Positions 17,695 through 27,136 of a stretch of DNA of 64,000 nt are shown piece after piece. The DNA is from Chitinophagales bacterium (GTDB taxonomy: Bacteria > Bacteroidota > Bacteroidia > Chitinophagales > CAIODY01). The stretch's first letter is position 1, and the number at the start of each line of letters is the position of its first letter. The position numbers were made by a program, and so were the translations under genes. The notes beneath the pieces were generated by a model. That model did not search any database, was not told the DNA's origin, and saw nothing but the letters and a program-made list of their open reading frames with translations. The DNA lies in the NCBI GenBank assembly GCA_026461075.1, contig JAPJNH010000164.1, forward strand, positions 1 through 64,000. The letters are read 5' to 3'.

Positions 17695-18390
17695 CTACAT
17701 TTTTAACAACATAGGACGTAACTCTAAATCTACAGGAAGTAGATTGGCAGGCGTTTTCAAACAATACACGACTCCGTTAGCAATGTCTTCTGCTTGCATG
17801 AAATTGTCGTTCACCTGAACGGTAGGATAATGCACAAAGAAATCCGTTTTCACTGATCCTGGATAGATACAGGTAACTTTTACATTGAATGGACGAGCCT
17901 CTTTAAATAATGACGAAGAGAAGCCTCTTACGGCGTGTTTGGAAGCACAATAAACAGAACCCTCCGGAATACCATTAGTGGCAGCTATGGAGGCTATATT
18001 AACGATATGACCTAGCTTACGCTCCTTCATATGAGGTAATACCACTTTCGTCACGAAGAACACACCCATCACATTGGTCTGCATCATTTCCGTCATCTCT
18101 TCAATCGTCAACTCATCGAATATTCTGAAATAGCCTAGACCAGCATTGTTTACCAATACATCAATACCTGCCGGAGCAAGTGTTAAGGTGGCTTGCATGG
18201 CAGCTTCTACCGAAGCGAAATTCCCTACATCACATTTTACAAAATGAAATTGCGCATGACTTAAATTGGCAGGCGCGGTTCTACCCCATCCTATCACCGT
18301 TATTCCTTGCGCTAATAAAGCTTCTGCCGTTGCTAATCCAATTCCTTTGCTGACGCCAGTTACAATGGCTGTTTTGTTATTTAATTCCAT
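17695..18390 (-). CDS. Short-chain dehydrogenase/reductase
   Basis: A 231-residue SDR oxidoreductase. The cofactor motif TGVSKGIG (TGxxxGIG) is at residues 11-18, NNAGLGYF lies mid-protein, the catalytic serine is in VNIASIAA, and the Y-x-x-x-K dyad is VYCASKHAVRGF. IYPGSVKTDFF closes the core. It reduces or oxidises a carbonyl/hydroxyl with NAD(P)H; the substrate is unknown. A perfect TACATTTG box sits 4 nt before the ATG. Confidence 0.92.
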   Translation of the reverse strand: MELNNKTAIVTGVSKGIGLATAEALLAQGITVIGWGRTAPANLSHAQFHFVKCDVGNFASVEAAMQATLTLAPAGIDVLVNNAGLGYFRIFDELTIEEMTEMMQTNVMGVFFVTKVVLPHMKERKLGHIVNIASIAATNGIPEGSVYCASKHAVRGFSSSLFKEARPFNVKVTCIYPGSVKTDFFVHYPTVQVNDNFMQAEDIANGVVYCLKTPANLLPVDLELRPMLLKM

Positions 18391-18394
18391 ATTG

Positions 18395-18402
18395 CAAATG
18401 TA
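18395..18402 (-). promoter_or_regulatory. -7 box TACATTTG of the SDR gene, 4 nt from ATG
   Basis: Perfect TAnnTTTG on the minus strand; reads TACATTTGCAAT-ATG, predicting a leaderless transcript. Confidence 0.55.
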
Positions 18403-18425
18403 GAAAAGCTTAGCACATAAAACAA

Positions 18426-18455
18426 AAAACCCCTTCCTTTTCAGGAAGGGGTTTT
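18426..18455 (-). terminator. Intrinsic terminator of the Omp28/T9SS gene
   Basis: Stem AAAACCCCTTCCT / AGGAAGGGGTTTT with loop TTTC, 22 nt past the stop codon. Confidence 0.85.
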
Positions 18456-18476
18456 AAAATATCGTTCGTTCTAAGA

Positions 18477-20474
18477 TTACTTAGTAACGTTCAAGTTTTT
18501 AACGTAAGTAACGCCATTCACTGTTAATGCTACGAAGTAAGCACCAGCAGTCATGTTGTCAGTGTTAACTTTAACTTGCGTAGCACCATTTACATTACCC
18601 AAGTTTTGTTGGTAAGCAACTTGACCAGAGAAATTGTAAACAGAAACATAAGCTTTACCGTTAGCGTTGAAGTTAACGTTAACATCACCACCATTTACTA
18701 AGTTTGGAACCACGTTCATGTTGATGTCAGCAGCTTCAACAGCGTCAACACCAGTTGTGTAATGGAACTTAGTTTCGCTAGCATTGTAAACAACACCAGT
18801 TTGAGCATCAATAGCCATGATAACGATGTGCATGTTATCTTGGTTTTGAGTAGCAGGAATAGTATAGTTGAAAGTATGTGTAGCAGTATAACCGTCTACG
18901 ATTGGACCAGCAACAGAACCAGCATCACCATTGTAGTTACCGTTCAATAATGCACGGCCAACGTGATCGTAAGACATACTTGCAGCAGGAACCGGAGATG
19001 GTTCAGTTTGCCAGTTATGACCAGCACCGTTCAATACTTGGTTAGCTTGAGTTGAAGAGTAGTAGTTAGTTTGGTTATAACCAGCGTCAGTACCTTTAAC
19101 ATCATCTTCTACCATTACAGCCAACAAGTTGATTGTATTAGAGATAGTTGTTTTGAAAGTAGCAGAAGCATTGATTGTCAACGCGCGAGTAGACTTGTTG
19201 AAAGTCATGTTACAACTAGTAGCAACTGGAGCTACCAAAGTAGATAAAACTGAGTAGTAGTTATCGAATGCAGTGTTAGAAACACTTTCACCCAACAATA
19301 AACGATCGATGTTAGCACCAGGGAAACCTGAGAAGGCAGCACCATTATCGTAGTCAGTTACAGTCATTGGATCACCATTGTGAACAGCGATACCGATGAA
19401 AGTACCATCAGTGTGTTTGTTGTCCATGTATTCCATAGCAACTGCACCACGTGGGCACCATCCACACCAAGTACCTGTACCTTCTTCAAATACAGTATTT
19501 TTAGTTGGAGGAGTTGCAACAGTAGAAATAACTGCAGAAGCAGCATTGTTAGTGATATCACTTTCAGTTGCACCACCGTTTACAGAAGTAACAGCAGCGT
19601 TGATTGTGTATTCACCAGTCATTGACTTATTGAAAGGAATTGTATGGTTAAAAGTATACGTTCCATAAGGAGCCAAGTTCAAAGCGCTGAAAGTAGCTGA
19701 ATTTGGAGCACCACCATCTGTCCAAGAGATAGTCAAATCATTGATAGGAGCACCGTTATTGTAAACATCACCACTAATAGTTACGTTAGTGTTAGTTTTT
19801 TCGAAACGGAATTGGCTCAAACCAACCATTTGTGCATCAATGTTAGTGATTGAAGTTACGTTGATATCATCAACCCACAAGATGTACATATCGTTAGATT
19901 TGTTAACGAAAGCAACATTGATAGTTTGTCCTGCATAAGCAGCCAAGCTAATAGCGTGCTTTACAAAACCATTACTACTTTCAGCAGAGATGCTTGTTAA
20001 AGTAGAAGTAAAGTTTGCTGTAGAAGCTGCACCAGTTGTAGAAATCATTACATCATAACCATCAGGAAACTGAGGATCCAATGCAATAGCTTCCCATACT
20101 AAGTAATCAGTAGCACCAGGAGTGAAAGATGGAGACATCATCCAGTCGTTTGATTGACCAGCAGTGCTATACCAAGAAATTGATTGAGCAACAGTATCAA
20201 AAGTTGTACCTGCAGAATTTGTAGCGAAACGGCGAGAAATCCAACCGTTAGTACCCATGTAAGCTAAGTCAGCTTGTGTTGTAGAATAAGGAGTTTTACC
20301 ATCTAAGCTGATTTGAGACCAACCTGTTGGCATACCACCAATAGTTACAGTACCACCGGTAGCCGTAGTAACTGTGTTTAATGTCAATCCTGAGAAGGAT
20401 TCGCTCAATTGCGCACTAGCAGCGAAAGGCAACATGGCACACAATAGAGAAAGAAGACGTAGATTCTTTTTCAT
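18477..20474 (-). CDS. Secreted Omp28-like protein with T9SS type A sorting domain
   Basis: A 665-residue cell-surface or secreted protein. Signal peptide (1-21, ending ASA^Q); a choice-of-anchor J-type beta domain (about 25-215, LVWEAIALDPQFPDGYDVMI); a CARDB-like beta domain (about 220-320). An Omp28-related region (about 325-580) opens with a thioredoxin-like FEEGTGTWCGWCPRGAVAME. The C-terminal sorting domain (about 590-665) has NVNFNANGKAYVSVYNFSGQ and ends in AYFVALTVNGVTYVKNLNVTK. The CGWC pair may be redox active, but that is unproven. It is divergent from another T9SS cargo gene and has a strong terminator, suggesting a well-expressed single gene. Confidence 0.85.
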   Translation of the reverse strand: MKKNLRLLSLLCAMLPFAASAQLSESFSGLTLNTVTTATGGTVTIGGMPTGWSQISLDGKTPYSTTQADLAYMGTNGWISRRFATNSAGTTFDTVAQSISWYSTAGQSNDWMMSPSFTPGATDYLVWEAIALDPQFPDGYDVMISTTGAASTANFTSTLTSISAESSNGFVKHAISLAAYAGQTINVAFVNKSNDMYILWVDDINVTSITNIDAQMVGLSQFRFEKTNTNVTISGDVYNNGAPINDLTISWTDGGAPNSATFSALNLAPYGTYTFNHTIPFNKSMTGEYTINAAVTSVNGGATESDITNNAASAVISTVATPPTKNTVFEEGTGTWCGWCPRGAVAMEYMDNKHTDGTFIGIAVHNGDPMTVTDYDNGAAFSGFPGANIDRLLLGESVSNTAFDNYYSVLSTLVAPVATSCNMTFNKSTRALTINASATFKTTISNTINLLAVMVEDDVKGTDAGYNQTNYYSSTQANQVLNGAGHNWQTEPSPVPAASMSYDHVGRALLNGNYNGDAGSVAGPIVDGYTATHTFNYTIPATQNQDNMHIVIMAIDAQTGVVYNASETKFHYTTGVDAVEAADINMNVVPNLVNGGDVNVNFNANGKAYVSVYNFSGQVAYQQNLGNVNGATQVKVNTDNMTAGAYFVALTVNGVTYVKNLNVTK

Positions 20475-20571
20475 TGTTAATCAAATTTGTTTTAGGGTAG
20501 CAAAATAGGGAAAAATTGACAAATTCCTAACAATTCTATGAATTTTTAGAAACGTTTTTAACAGTTTTTCG

Positions 20572-20579
20572 TATATTTG
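20572..20579 (+). promoter_or_regulatory. -7 box TATATTTG of the 243-aa T9SS gene
   Basis: Perfect TAnnTTTG, 16 nt before ATG 20596. The 121-nt gap to the divergent gene also holds a minus-strand CTATTTTGC with a TTTG about 20 nt further up, probably the opposite promoter. Confidence 0.55.
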
Positions 20580-20595
20580 AACAAACCTCTTAACA

Positions 20596-21327
20596 ATGAA
20601 GCTAAAAATAACACTCGTATTGGCTTTGGTACTGGCGTCCGCTTTTTCTCTCCGTGCGAATGCGCAAAGCATCTCTTTTACTGATAATGGCTCAGCTACT
20701 TATGTCTCTGGTTATAACTCTGATTATGATGTGGCAATTTTAGATACATTAAAGAGTACCTACTCTGCAAACAAGCAAGTAACCTGGTCGGTCGTTAAAT
20801 TAAGCGGTCCTTCACAATGGTCATTTACCAATTGTGATCCAGCTTCTTGCTATTCAGCACAATCGCCTTATAACTATTTAAGTAACTCTAATACAAATAC
20901 ACCTTGGGCTATCGCTCCAAATGCATCAGGCACATTCACATTCCACGTGGTATTACGTAATATCGCTGGTAATGGCGTGTATAAATTAACAGCTTGGGTT
21001 GATGGTGACAGCGTAAACACTGCAGTAAGCAGAATGCTAAATATTACAGTAACGCAAGCCGTTGGTATCAGCAAAATCAGCGCTCCGGAAGTTAAGCTTT
21101 ACCCAATTCCAGCAAATGATATTTTAAATGTAGATTTAAACAATTTCAACGATGCGAAACGTGTTGAAGTTTATAACCTAATTGGTGCTAAAATGGGCTC
21201 TTACCCTGTAGATGGAGATAGCAACAATAGCATTCCTGTGAACAACTTAAATCCAGGGATGTATTTCGTAAAAGTGATGGATTCTCGCAGTGGTATTCTT
21301 ACCACTAAGACTTTCCAAAAACGTTAA
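20596..21327 (+). CDS. Secreted protein with T9SS type A sorting domain
   Basis: A 243-residue exported protein: signal peptide (1-24, SLRANA^Q), a beta-sandwich-like region (about 25-155) with FHVVLRNIAGNGVYKLTAWVD, then a classic sorting domain. That domain opens KLYPIPANDILNVDLNNF and closes NPGMYFVKVMDSRSGILTTKTFQKR. The middle domain was not assigned; it has two cysteines (CDPASC) that could form a disulfide. Strong -7 box upstream and terminator downstream make it an independent unit. Confidence 0.8.
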   Translation: MKLKITLVLALVLASAFSLRANAQSISFTDNGSATYVSGYNSDYDVAILDTLKSTYSANKQVTWSVVKLSGPSQWSFTNCDPASCYSAQSPYNYLSNSNTNTPWAIAPNASGTFTFHVVLRNIAGNGVYKLTAWVDGDSVNTAVSRMLNITVTQAVGISKISAPEVKLYPIPANDILNVDLNNFNDAKRVEVYNLIGAKMGSYPVDGDSNNSIPVNNLNPGMYFVKVMDSRSGILTTKTFQKR

Positions 21328-21342
21328 GACTTATAATTCACT

Positions 21343-21373
21343 AAAAATCCCCTTCCAAAAGAAGGGGATTTTT
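21343..21373 (+). terminator. Intrinsic terminator after the 243-aa T9SS gene
   Basis: Stem AAAAATCCCCTTC / GAAGGGGATTTTT with loop CAAAA, then more T. The following 140 nt up to the TonB receptor stop codon show nothing further. Confidence 0.88.
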
Positions 21374-21517
21374 TTTGCCCTATACGTACCTAATTCTTTA
21401 TGAATTAATAGCGTTTAACATTGGAAAGATAGCTCATGCTATCAATTTATTAATGCGCAAAATATACGCTGCCGAAGCACTTTTGATGTAAGCTTCAAGC
21501 TTCACTTCTGAACCCTT

Positions 21518-23842
21518 TTAAAACGTATAATCGAAGCCGATTGCAGGTAAAATAGGCAATTGGTTGATTCGTTGATTCGTGATACGATCGAAGTAGAACA
21601 TATTAGCACGATTGTATACATTGGTAACACTGAAAACAGCTTCCAATAGACCATTCTTGCCGATATACGCCTTCTTCTTCAAACTAATATCCATACGATG
21701 AAAGTAGGGTAAACGACCGTCATTTAATTTCGAATCATATAAAATACCTAGCTGTCCATTATTCGTCAAGTAGTTTGTATTCAAGCCTTGCGAGAAGTCG
21801 AACTTCTCATAAAATCCTTGTGTCTTGGTGAATGGGAAGCCACTACCGTAGTTCCAACGAGCACCAAATTCCCAAGTCAAGTCCTTACCAAATTGATAGG
21901 TCATCAACAAATTGACATTGTTACGACGATCAAATGGCGGCCAGTAATACACTTTCGTTCCATCAGCTAATTTCGTTCCATCATAACGCATCACATATCC
22001 GTGACCGTATACCACCCAGAATGAAAGTCCTTTATAATCGAGCTTACACGACAAATCTGTTCCATAAGCATAACCTTTCTCAATCATAAAGTTTGGATCT
22101 TGCACCTGCACTTTATTACGATTGATATTGATTAATTGCGTAAAGTCTTTAATGTATCCTTCCACATTAAATTCTAAATACTTCTTCCAATCATACTCCA
22201 CTCCCGCTACTGCTTGCCATGCTTTCTGCAATTTACTAGTAGCCAATTCCCCTTCGGTGTTTTTCAACTCCTCTTCTGGTCCAGAAAGGAAGCCGGTGAA
22301 TAAATTCACCACATCTCTATCCGACTTGGTAGACATCAAGTTTTGAGAGTATTTACCTGCCGCGAATTTGAAGCGTAAATTTTGAGAGTAATTAAACTTC
22401 ATCCCGATACGTGGCTCCACTGAAATTTCATTCAAAGACGCATAGTAAGGGATTCTCAAGCCTGGTTCGATTACAAATCTTTTGTTCTTTACCTTTTTGA
22501 ACAAAATATAAGAAGCAAGTTCTGTGGTATTCTGATCTTCTCCAGAACCTACTTTCAAGCCGGTAGCCGTGAAGAAATTATAGGTGGTCTTGAAGCCATT
22601 CACTTCGAAGCCGTAATTCAAAAACGCATCATCTTCCATTCGATAGCCGAAGTCTAATCCTGCAGAGAAGCCGCCGATACTAGTTGAGCGCGGACGACCA
22701 TCTGCCTCACGCAAGACAAGGCTATATTTTGAATAAGCCATATTACCTTTTACCAAGGTGGTTGAATTAGCAGGACTAATGACAAAATTAGCGCCGCAGC
22801 CAAAAGAGCCCCACGCGAATTCCGCTAGCTTACGATAGTTCGCGCTATCACGGAAATTAAAGGCAAACAAATTCAATTTAGAACCACTATTACTGTTGAA
22901 AGATAATTTACCATATAAGTCTGTAAACGTGTATGGCAGGCCATTTCCTGTCGTATCTGCATATGGATAAAACACTTTAGAAGAACGATTCAAATAGCTC
23001 GATTTTGCACTTACTAAAAAGGAAGTACTCGAACCATTATCCCCTTTCATCTTCTTCAAAGGACCTTCTAAAATCACTTTGCTAGTAAAGGTATTCGCAG
23101 ACACCTTGCCGCTCAAACGTTTTTTATTCCCATCGCGGGTTGTAACGTCGATGATAGCAGAGGTAGCGCCGCCGTAGTTTGCATTGAAGGCAGCAGTCTT
23201 TACATCCGCATTTTTGATGATATCCGTTTCGAATACCGAGAACAAACCAAGTGAGTGAAAGGGATTGTAGATAGTCATCCCATCAATCATAATACGATTC
23301 TGCACAGGTGCACCACCACGAATATACAATTGACCACCTTGATCACCGGAGCTCACCACACCAGGCACTACTTGAAGGTATTGCGCTAAGTCGGGGGAAC
23401 CACCGATACTCGGCATAGATTTGATTTGCGTCGCCGTTACTTGCATGGCGCCCACATTCACATTGCTCAGCTTCTCATTTTTTTTCGCAGAAACATTCAC
23501 AGTACCTGTAGTACGCGCTTTTTTAGTGAGCGAAATACGTTGCGTAAGCACTTGCCCCGCTTTGATCTCTACGCTAATCAAAGCTGTATCATAACCGACA
23601 TAGGTACAAAAAACAGTATAGGTACCAACAGGAATTTTTTTAATGGTGTAAAAACCATTCAAATCCGTTTGTTCAGCTAGTTCCGTTCCTTTCAGCAAGA
23701 CATTTGTTAATGGAATTGCCTCACCAGTACCTTGATCATAGACAAAGCCTTTGATATCGCCAGTGATAGTGTTTTGTGCATACAAAAAATGCCCACTGAG
23801 AAGTAGGCATATTTGTATTATCGCGAATGATAGTTTACGCAT
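21518..23842 (-). CDS. TonB-dependent outer-membrane receptor with carboxypeptidase-like domain
   Basis: A 774-residue outer-membrane transporter or signalling receptor. Signal peptide (1-22); CarboxypepD_reg-like domain (about 27-112, TGEAIPLTNVLLKGTELAEQ); plug domain (about 120-240) with GQLYIRGGAPVQNRIMIDGM and NPFHSLGLFSVFETDIIKN; then the beta-barrel, ending on phenylalanine (GFDYTF) as the BAM machinery prefers. The substrate is unknown. No SusD partner is adjacent, so this is not a typical polysaccharide-utilisation pair. It starts 39 nt downstream of sucC on the same strand. Confidence 0.9.
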   Translation of the reverse strand: MRKLSFAIIQICLLLSGHFLYAQNTITGDIKGFVYDQGTGEAIPLTNVLLKGTELAEQTDLNGFYTIKKIPVGTYTVFCTYVGYDTALISVEIKAGQVLTQRISLTKKARTTGTVNVSAKKNEKLSNVNVGAMQVTATQIKSMPSIGGSPDLAQYLQVVPGVVSSGDQGGQLYIRGGAPVQNRIMIDGMTIYNPFHSLGLFSVFETDIIKNADVKTAAFNANYGGATSAIIDVTTRDGNKKRLSGKVSANTFTSKVILEGPLKKMKGDNGSSTSFLVSAKSSYLNRSSKVFYPYADTTGNGLPYTFTDLYGKLSFNSNSGSKLNLFAFNFRDSANYRKLAEFAWGSFGCGANFVISPANSTTLVKGNMAYSKYSLVLREADGRPRSTSIGGFSAGLDFGYRMEDDAFLNYGFEVNGFKTTYNFFTATGLKVGSGEDQNTTELASYILFKKVKNKRFVIEPGLRIPYYASLNEISVEPRIGMKFNYSQNLRFKFAAGKYSQNLMSTKSDRDVVNLFTGFLSGPEEELKNTEGELATSKLQKAWQAVAGVEYDWKKYLEFNVEGYIKDFTQLININRNKVQVQDPNFMIEKGYAYGTDLSCKLDYKGLSFWVVYGHGYVMRYDGTKLADGTKVYYWPPFDRRNNVNLLMTYQFGKDLTWEFGARWNYGSGFPFTKTQGFYEKFDFSQGLNTNYLTNNGQLGILYDSKLNDGRLPYFHRMDISLKKKAYIGKNGLLEAVFSVTNVYNRANMFYFDRITNQRINQLPILPAIGFDYTF

Positions 23843-23881
23843 AACAGGTTTTTGGTTCTTTAAAGAGAGCTAGTTGGGTCC

Positions 23882-25093
23882 TTAGCTAACTGCTTGTTTT
23901 ACCAAATCAGCTGCTTCTTCCAAACGGATAGCAGACTGAACTTTTAAGCCAGAGGCTTCGATTAATTCTTTCGCTGCTTCAGCATTAGTACCTTGCAAAC
24001 GAACGATGATTGGAATATTGATGGTTCCGATCGACTTATACGCATCAACCACACCTTGTGCAACACGGTCGCAACGTACGATACCACCGAAGATATTCAC
24101 CAAGATCGCTTTTACATTAGGGTCTTTCATGATGATACGGAAACCTGCTTCTACCGTAGTAGCGTTTGCAGTACCTCCCACGTCTAAGAAGTTAGCTGGC
24201 TCACCGCCACTCAACTTAATCATATCCATGGTAGCCATTGCCAAACCGGCACCGTTTACCATACAACCTACGTTACCATCTAATTTAACGAAGTTCAAAT
24301 TGTATTCACCTGCTTCTACTTCTGTAGGATCTTCTTCTGTCACATCACGCATTGCAAGTAAGTCAGGGTGACGTACCAAAGCGTTATCATCCAAATTCAT
24401 TTTACAGTCAACTGCGATGATTTTCTCATCAGAAGTTTTGAAGAGAGGATTGATTTCAAGCATTGAGCAATCTAAACCTACGTAAGCATTATACAGACGA
24501 GTAACGAAAGCCACCATATTTTTGAAAGCATCACCGCTCAAACCGAAGTTGAAAGCGATTTTACGTGCTTGGAAAGGAGCTAAGGTTGCATTCGGTTGTA
24601 CCCACTCTTTGAAAATTTTCTCAGGAGTATGATGTGCTACTTCTTCAATATCCATTCCACCTTCCGTAGAATACATAATTACGTTTTGTCCTTTTGCGCG
24701 ATCCAAAAGAATCGACAAATAGAATTCTTTTGTTGGATTCGGTCCGTCATAATATACGTCCTGAGCCACCAAAATTTTATTTACCACTTTACCAGCTTCA
24801 CCCGTTTGGATTGTTACCAATGTACCTCCCAATAGGTTGCTGGCAACTGTTTTCGCGTCGTCAGCAGACTTAACTACTTGCACACCACGTTGTTCAGTAC
24901 CAACTACCTTTCCCTTTCCACGGCCACCCGCATGAATTTGAGCTTTGATTACAGCGAACTTAGAATTCGTTGCAGTAGCAATAGAGTTATAAGCGGCAAT
25001 CGCTTCATCAACAGATGAACAAGCAATACCTTCCTGTGTCGGAACTTGGTATTTGTTCAATAAGGTTTTCGCCTGGTATTCGTGCAGATTCAT
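23882..25093 (-). CDS. sucC: Succinyl-CoA ligase (ADP-forming) beta subunit
   Basis: A 403-residue ATP-grasp subunit of the TCA-cycle enzyme that couples succinyl-CoA cleavage to nucleotide triphosphate synthesis. N-terminal MNLHEYQAKTLLNKYQVPTQ and KAQIHAGGRGKGKVV are diagnostic. LEINPLFKT and DGNVGCMVNGAGLAMATMD, then NIFGGIVRCDRVAQGV near the C-terminus, confirm the beta chain. The alpha subunit gene (sucD) is not in this window; in Bacteroidota the two are often apart. A perfect -7 box is 20 nt upstream. Confidence 0.96.
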   Translation of the reverse strand: MNLHEYQAKTLLNKYQVPTQEGIACSSVDEAIAAYNSIATATNSKFAVIKAQIHAGGRGKGKVVGTEQRGVQVVKSADDAKTVASNLLGGTLVTIQTGEAGKVVNKILVAQDVYYDGPNPTKEFYLSILLDRAKGQNVIMYSTEGGMDIEEVAHHTPEKIFKEWVQPNATLAPFQARKIAFNFGLSGDAFKNMVAFVTRLYNAYVGLDCSMLEINPLFKTSDEKIIAVDCKMNLDDNALVRHPDLLAMRDVTEEDPTEVEAGEYNLNFVKLDGNVGCMVNGAGLAMATMDMIKLSGGEPANFLDVGGTANATTVEAGFRIIMKDPNVKAILVNIFGGIVRCDRVAQGVVDAYKSIGTINIPIIVRLQGTNAEAAKELIEASGLKVQSAIRLEEAADLVKQAVS

Positions 25094-25113
25094 AATGTAT
25101 AAAATTAGAGGCT

Positions 25114-25121
25114 CAAATTTA
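25114..25121 (-). promoter_or_regulatory. -7 box TAAATTTG of sucC
   Basis: Perfect TAnnTTTG on the minus strand, 20 nt from the start codon. The rest of the 217-nt divergent region to 25310 holds only the opposite promoter. Confidence 0.55.
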
Positions 25122-25298
25122 CAGCTATTCCTCTAAAATCCCAAGTAGAATATGCATTTTATCGGTAAGAATTAATCAAGGTGTTGATAAAACAGATTTC
25201 TCACAAGTTTTCTAGCTCCTTTCACTAAAAGAATTAATAAGAAATTCTTTACCTAGCCTGCCTTAAGCAAGTCACCTAGCTGATTCGTTTAAAAATCG

Positions 25299-25306
25299 TA
25301 TTTTAG
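25299..25306 (+). promoter_or_regulatory. -7-like box TATTTTAG, 4 nt from ATG
   Basis: Seven of eight matches to TAnnTTTG, with the recurrent 4-nt gap to the start codon at 25311. Confidence 0.35.
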
Positions 25307-25310
25307 CCAC

Positions 25311-26573
25311 ATGATTTGGATAATTGTCATCACCATTCTCTGTGTCGCGTTTTTTGCAGGCTATGAAATTGCCTTCGTGAGCTCTAACAAGCTGCGCATT
25401 GAATTAGAGCGCTCGCAAAATAAGCTCTCTGCACGCATTTTAAGCAGATTCCTCAAAAACCCTTCGCATTTTATAGGTACTATCCTCGTTGGGAACAATA
25501 TCGCCCTCATCATTTACGAGATTTATATGTCGCAGTTGATGGACCCTAAATTATCTGCCTGGATCTATGGGGACAAGGAACCAAATTCTCTGGTCATTTT
25601 ATTGATCTCTTCACTTATCGCTACCTTAATAATCCTTGTTTTGGGTGAATTTATCCCGAAAGCACTTTTTCGAATCAACCCGAACTCTTGGTTGAATGTG
25701 CTGGCGATCCCTTTTCAAATTGTTTTCTGGTGCATTTCCCCTGTTGCCATTTTCTTCGCTTGGCTAGCGAAAAAACTGTTGAACCTGTTCATCAAAGGTC
25801 GGATTGAAGAAAAGAAACCCGTTTTTAGTCGCCACGACTTGGAACATTTTGTAAAACAAACACAACCGAAAGAGACGCAACACCAAGAAATCAATACTGA
25901 GATTTTTGAAAACGCACTTTACCTCACAGAAGTAAAGGTTAGAGAATGTATGATTCCGCGCACTGAAATTGTAATGATTGACGTGAGCGCAAGTATTGAG
26001 GAGATGCGCAATATGTTTATTCAAACTAAACTATCTCGTTTGATTGTTATCGATGACGAAGCGGATAATGTGCTCGGTTACGTACATCACCAAGATTTAT
26101 TACTAGTACCACAAAGTATTAAAAGCATCATCAAACCTATCCCAGCGATTCCAGAATCGATGATGGCAGTTGATTTGATGAACCTCTTCATGCGTGAAAG
26201 AAAAAGTATTGCTTGGGTAGTAGATGAGCATGGTGGAACTGCAGGCTTGGTAACGATGGAAGACGTATTGGAAGAGATTTTTGGAGAAATACATGACGAG
26301 TTCGATGCCGCACATGAATTAGTGGATCAGCAACTGGCTACGAATGAGTATCTTTTCAGCGGTCGTATAGAAATTGATTTCATCAATGACAAGTACGATT
26401 TAAATATTCCAACAGGCGAATACGAAACACTTTCCGGATATATCTTACATCATCATGAAAGTATTCCTACCGTGAGCGAGGTATTGAATTTAGACCAATT
26501 CGAAATCACGATTATTGCGGGCACCACGACGAAAATTGATACGGTAAAATTGAAAGTAATACAGGACGTATAA
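25311..26573 (+). CDS. CNNM/CBS-domain membrane protein (hemolysin C / CorC-like)
   Basis: A 420-residue inner-membrane protein. The CNNM (DUF21) domain has about four hydrophobic segments in residues 1-150 (FFAGYEIAFVSSNKLRIE, TILVGNNIALIIY, ILVLGEFIPKALFR). A CBS pair follows (about 200-330; VRECMIPRTEIVMID, AWVVDEHGGTAGLVTMEDVLEEIFGEI), then a CorC_HlyC domain to the end. Family members transport or regulate divalent cations, mainly Mg2+, with adenine nucleotide sensing by the CBS pair. Gliding protein GldE has the same layout but its usual neighbour gldD is absent. pth starts 2 nt downstream. Confidence 0.85.
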   Translation: MIWIIVITILCVAFFAGYEIAFVSSNKLRIELERSQNKLSARILSRFLKNPSHFIGTILVGNNIALIIYEIYMSQLMDPKLSAWIYGDKEPNSLVILLISSLIATLIILVLGEFIPKALFRINPNSWLNVLAIPFQIVFWCISPVAIFFAWLAKKLLNLFIKGRIEEKKPVFSRHDLEHFVKQTQPKETQHQEINTEIFENALYLTEVKVRECMIPRTEIVMIDVSASIEEMRNMFIQTKLSRLIVIDDEADNVLGYVHHQDLLLVPQSIKSIIKPIPAIPESMMAVDLMNLFMRERKSIAWVVDEHGGTAGLVTMEDVLEEIFGEIHDEFDAAHELVDQQLATNEYLFSGRIEIDFINDKYDLNIPTGEYETLSGYILHHHESIPTVSEVLNLDQFEITIIAGTTTKIDTVKLKVIQDV

Positions 26574-26575
26574 TT

Positions 26576-27136
26576 ATGAATTACCTGATTGTAGGCTTAG
26601 GCAATATCGGCTCCGAATACGAGAAAACACGTCATAATATAGGTTTCGACGTGGTACAAGCTTTAGCGAATGAGCATAAAGTACGCTTCGAAATTGATCG
26701 ACTTGCTTATTATACGCACTTCAAACACAAAGGAAGAAACTTTCATCTCATCATGCCCACTACTTATATGAACCTAAGTGGCAAGGCAGTGAAATATTGG
26801 ATGCAGCAACTGAAAATTGAGAAAGAGAATATCTTAGTCGTTCTCGACGATCTATCCCTTCCTGTGGGCTGTTTACGGATGAAGGCCAAAGGTTCAGATG
26901 CGGGTCATAATGGCTTGAAAAATATCGATCTTGAAACAGGCGGGAATAACTACCCTCGCCTAAAATTTGGTATTGGAAATAATTTTTCCAAAGGTCGTCA
27001 AGCGGATTATGTGCTAAGCAAATTCAAGCCAGAGGAAAACACACTTATCGAACCAAAACTCAAAAAGGCAATGGAAATGGTGCTTGCGTTTGGTACTATC
27101 GGTTTGGAACGTGCGATGAACTTATACAATGAATAA
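26576..27136 (+). CDS. pth: Peptidyl-tRNA hydrolase
   Basis: A 186-residue bacterial Pth that frees tRNA from drop-off peptidyl-tRNA. N-terminal LIVGLGNIGSEYEKTRHNIGF includes the catalytic histidine; MPTTYMNLSGKAV, VLDDLSLPVGCLRMKAKGSDAGHNGLKNI and YPRLKFGIG are family blocks. Length is normal. It starts 2 nt after the CNNM gene and overlaps the EamA gene by 8 nt, so the three form a tight unit. Confidence 0.96.
   Translation: MNYLIVGLGNIGSEYEKTRHNIGFDVVQALANEHKVRFEIDRLAYYTHFKHKGRNFHLIMPTTYMNLSGKAVKYWMQQLKIEKENILVVLDDLSLPVGCLRMKAKGSDAGHNGLKNIDLETGGNNYPRLKFGIGNNFSKGRQADYVLSKFKPEENTLIEPKLKKAMEMVLAFGTIGLERAMNLYNE

Noticed and set aside
20941-20950. TTCCACGTGG palindrome as a parS site
   Set aside because: Again only the core matches, within a T9SS cargo gene; a single partial site is expected by chance.
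25311-26573. Naming the CNNM/CBS protein gldE
   Set aside because: The layout fits, but no gld neighbour is present and CNNM proteins are widespread, so only the family is stated.
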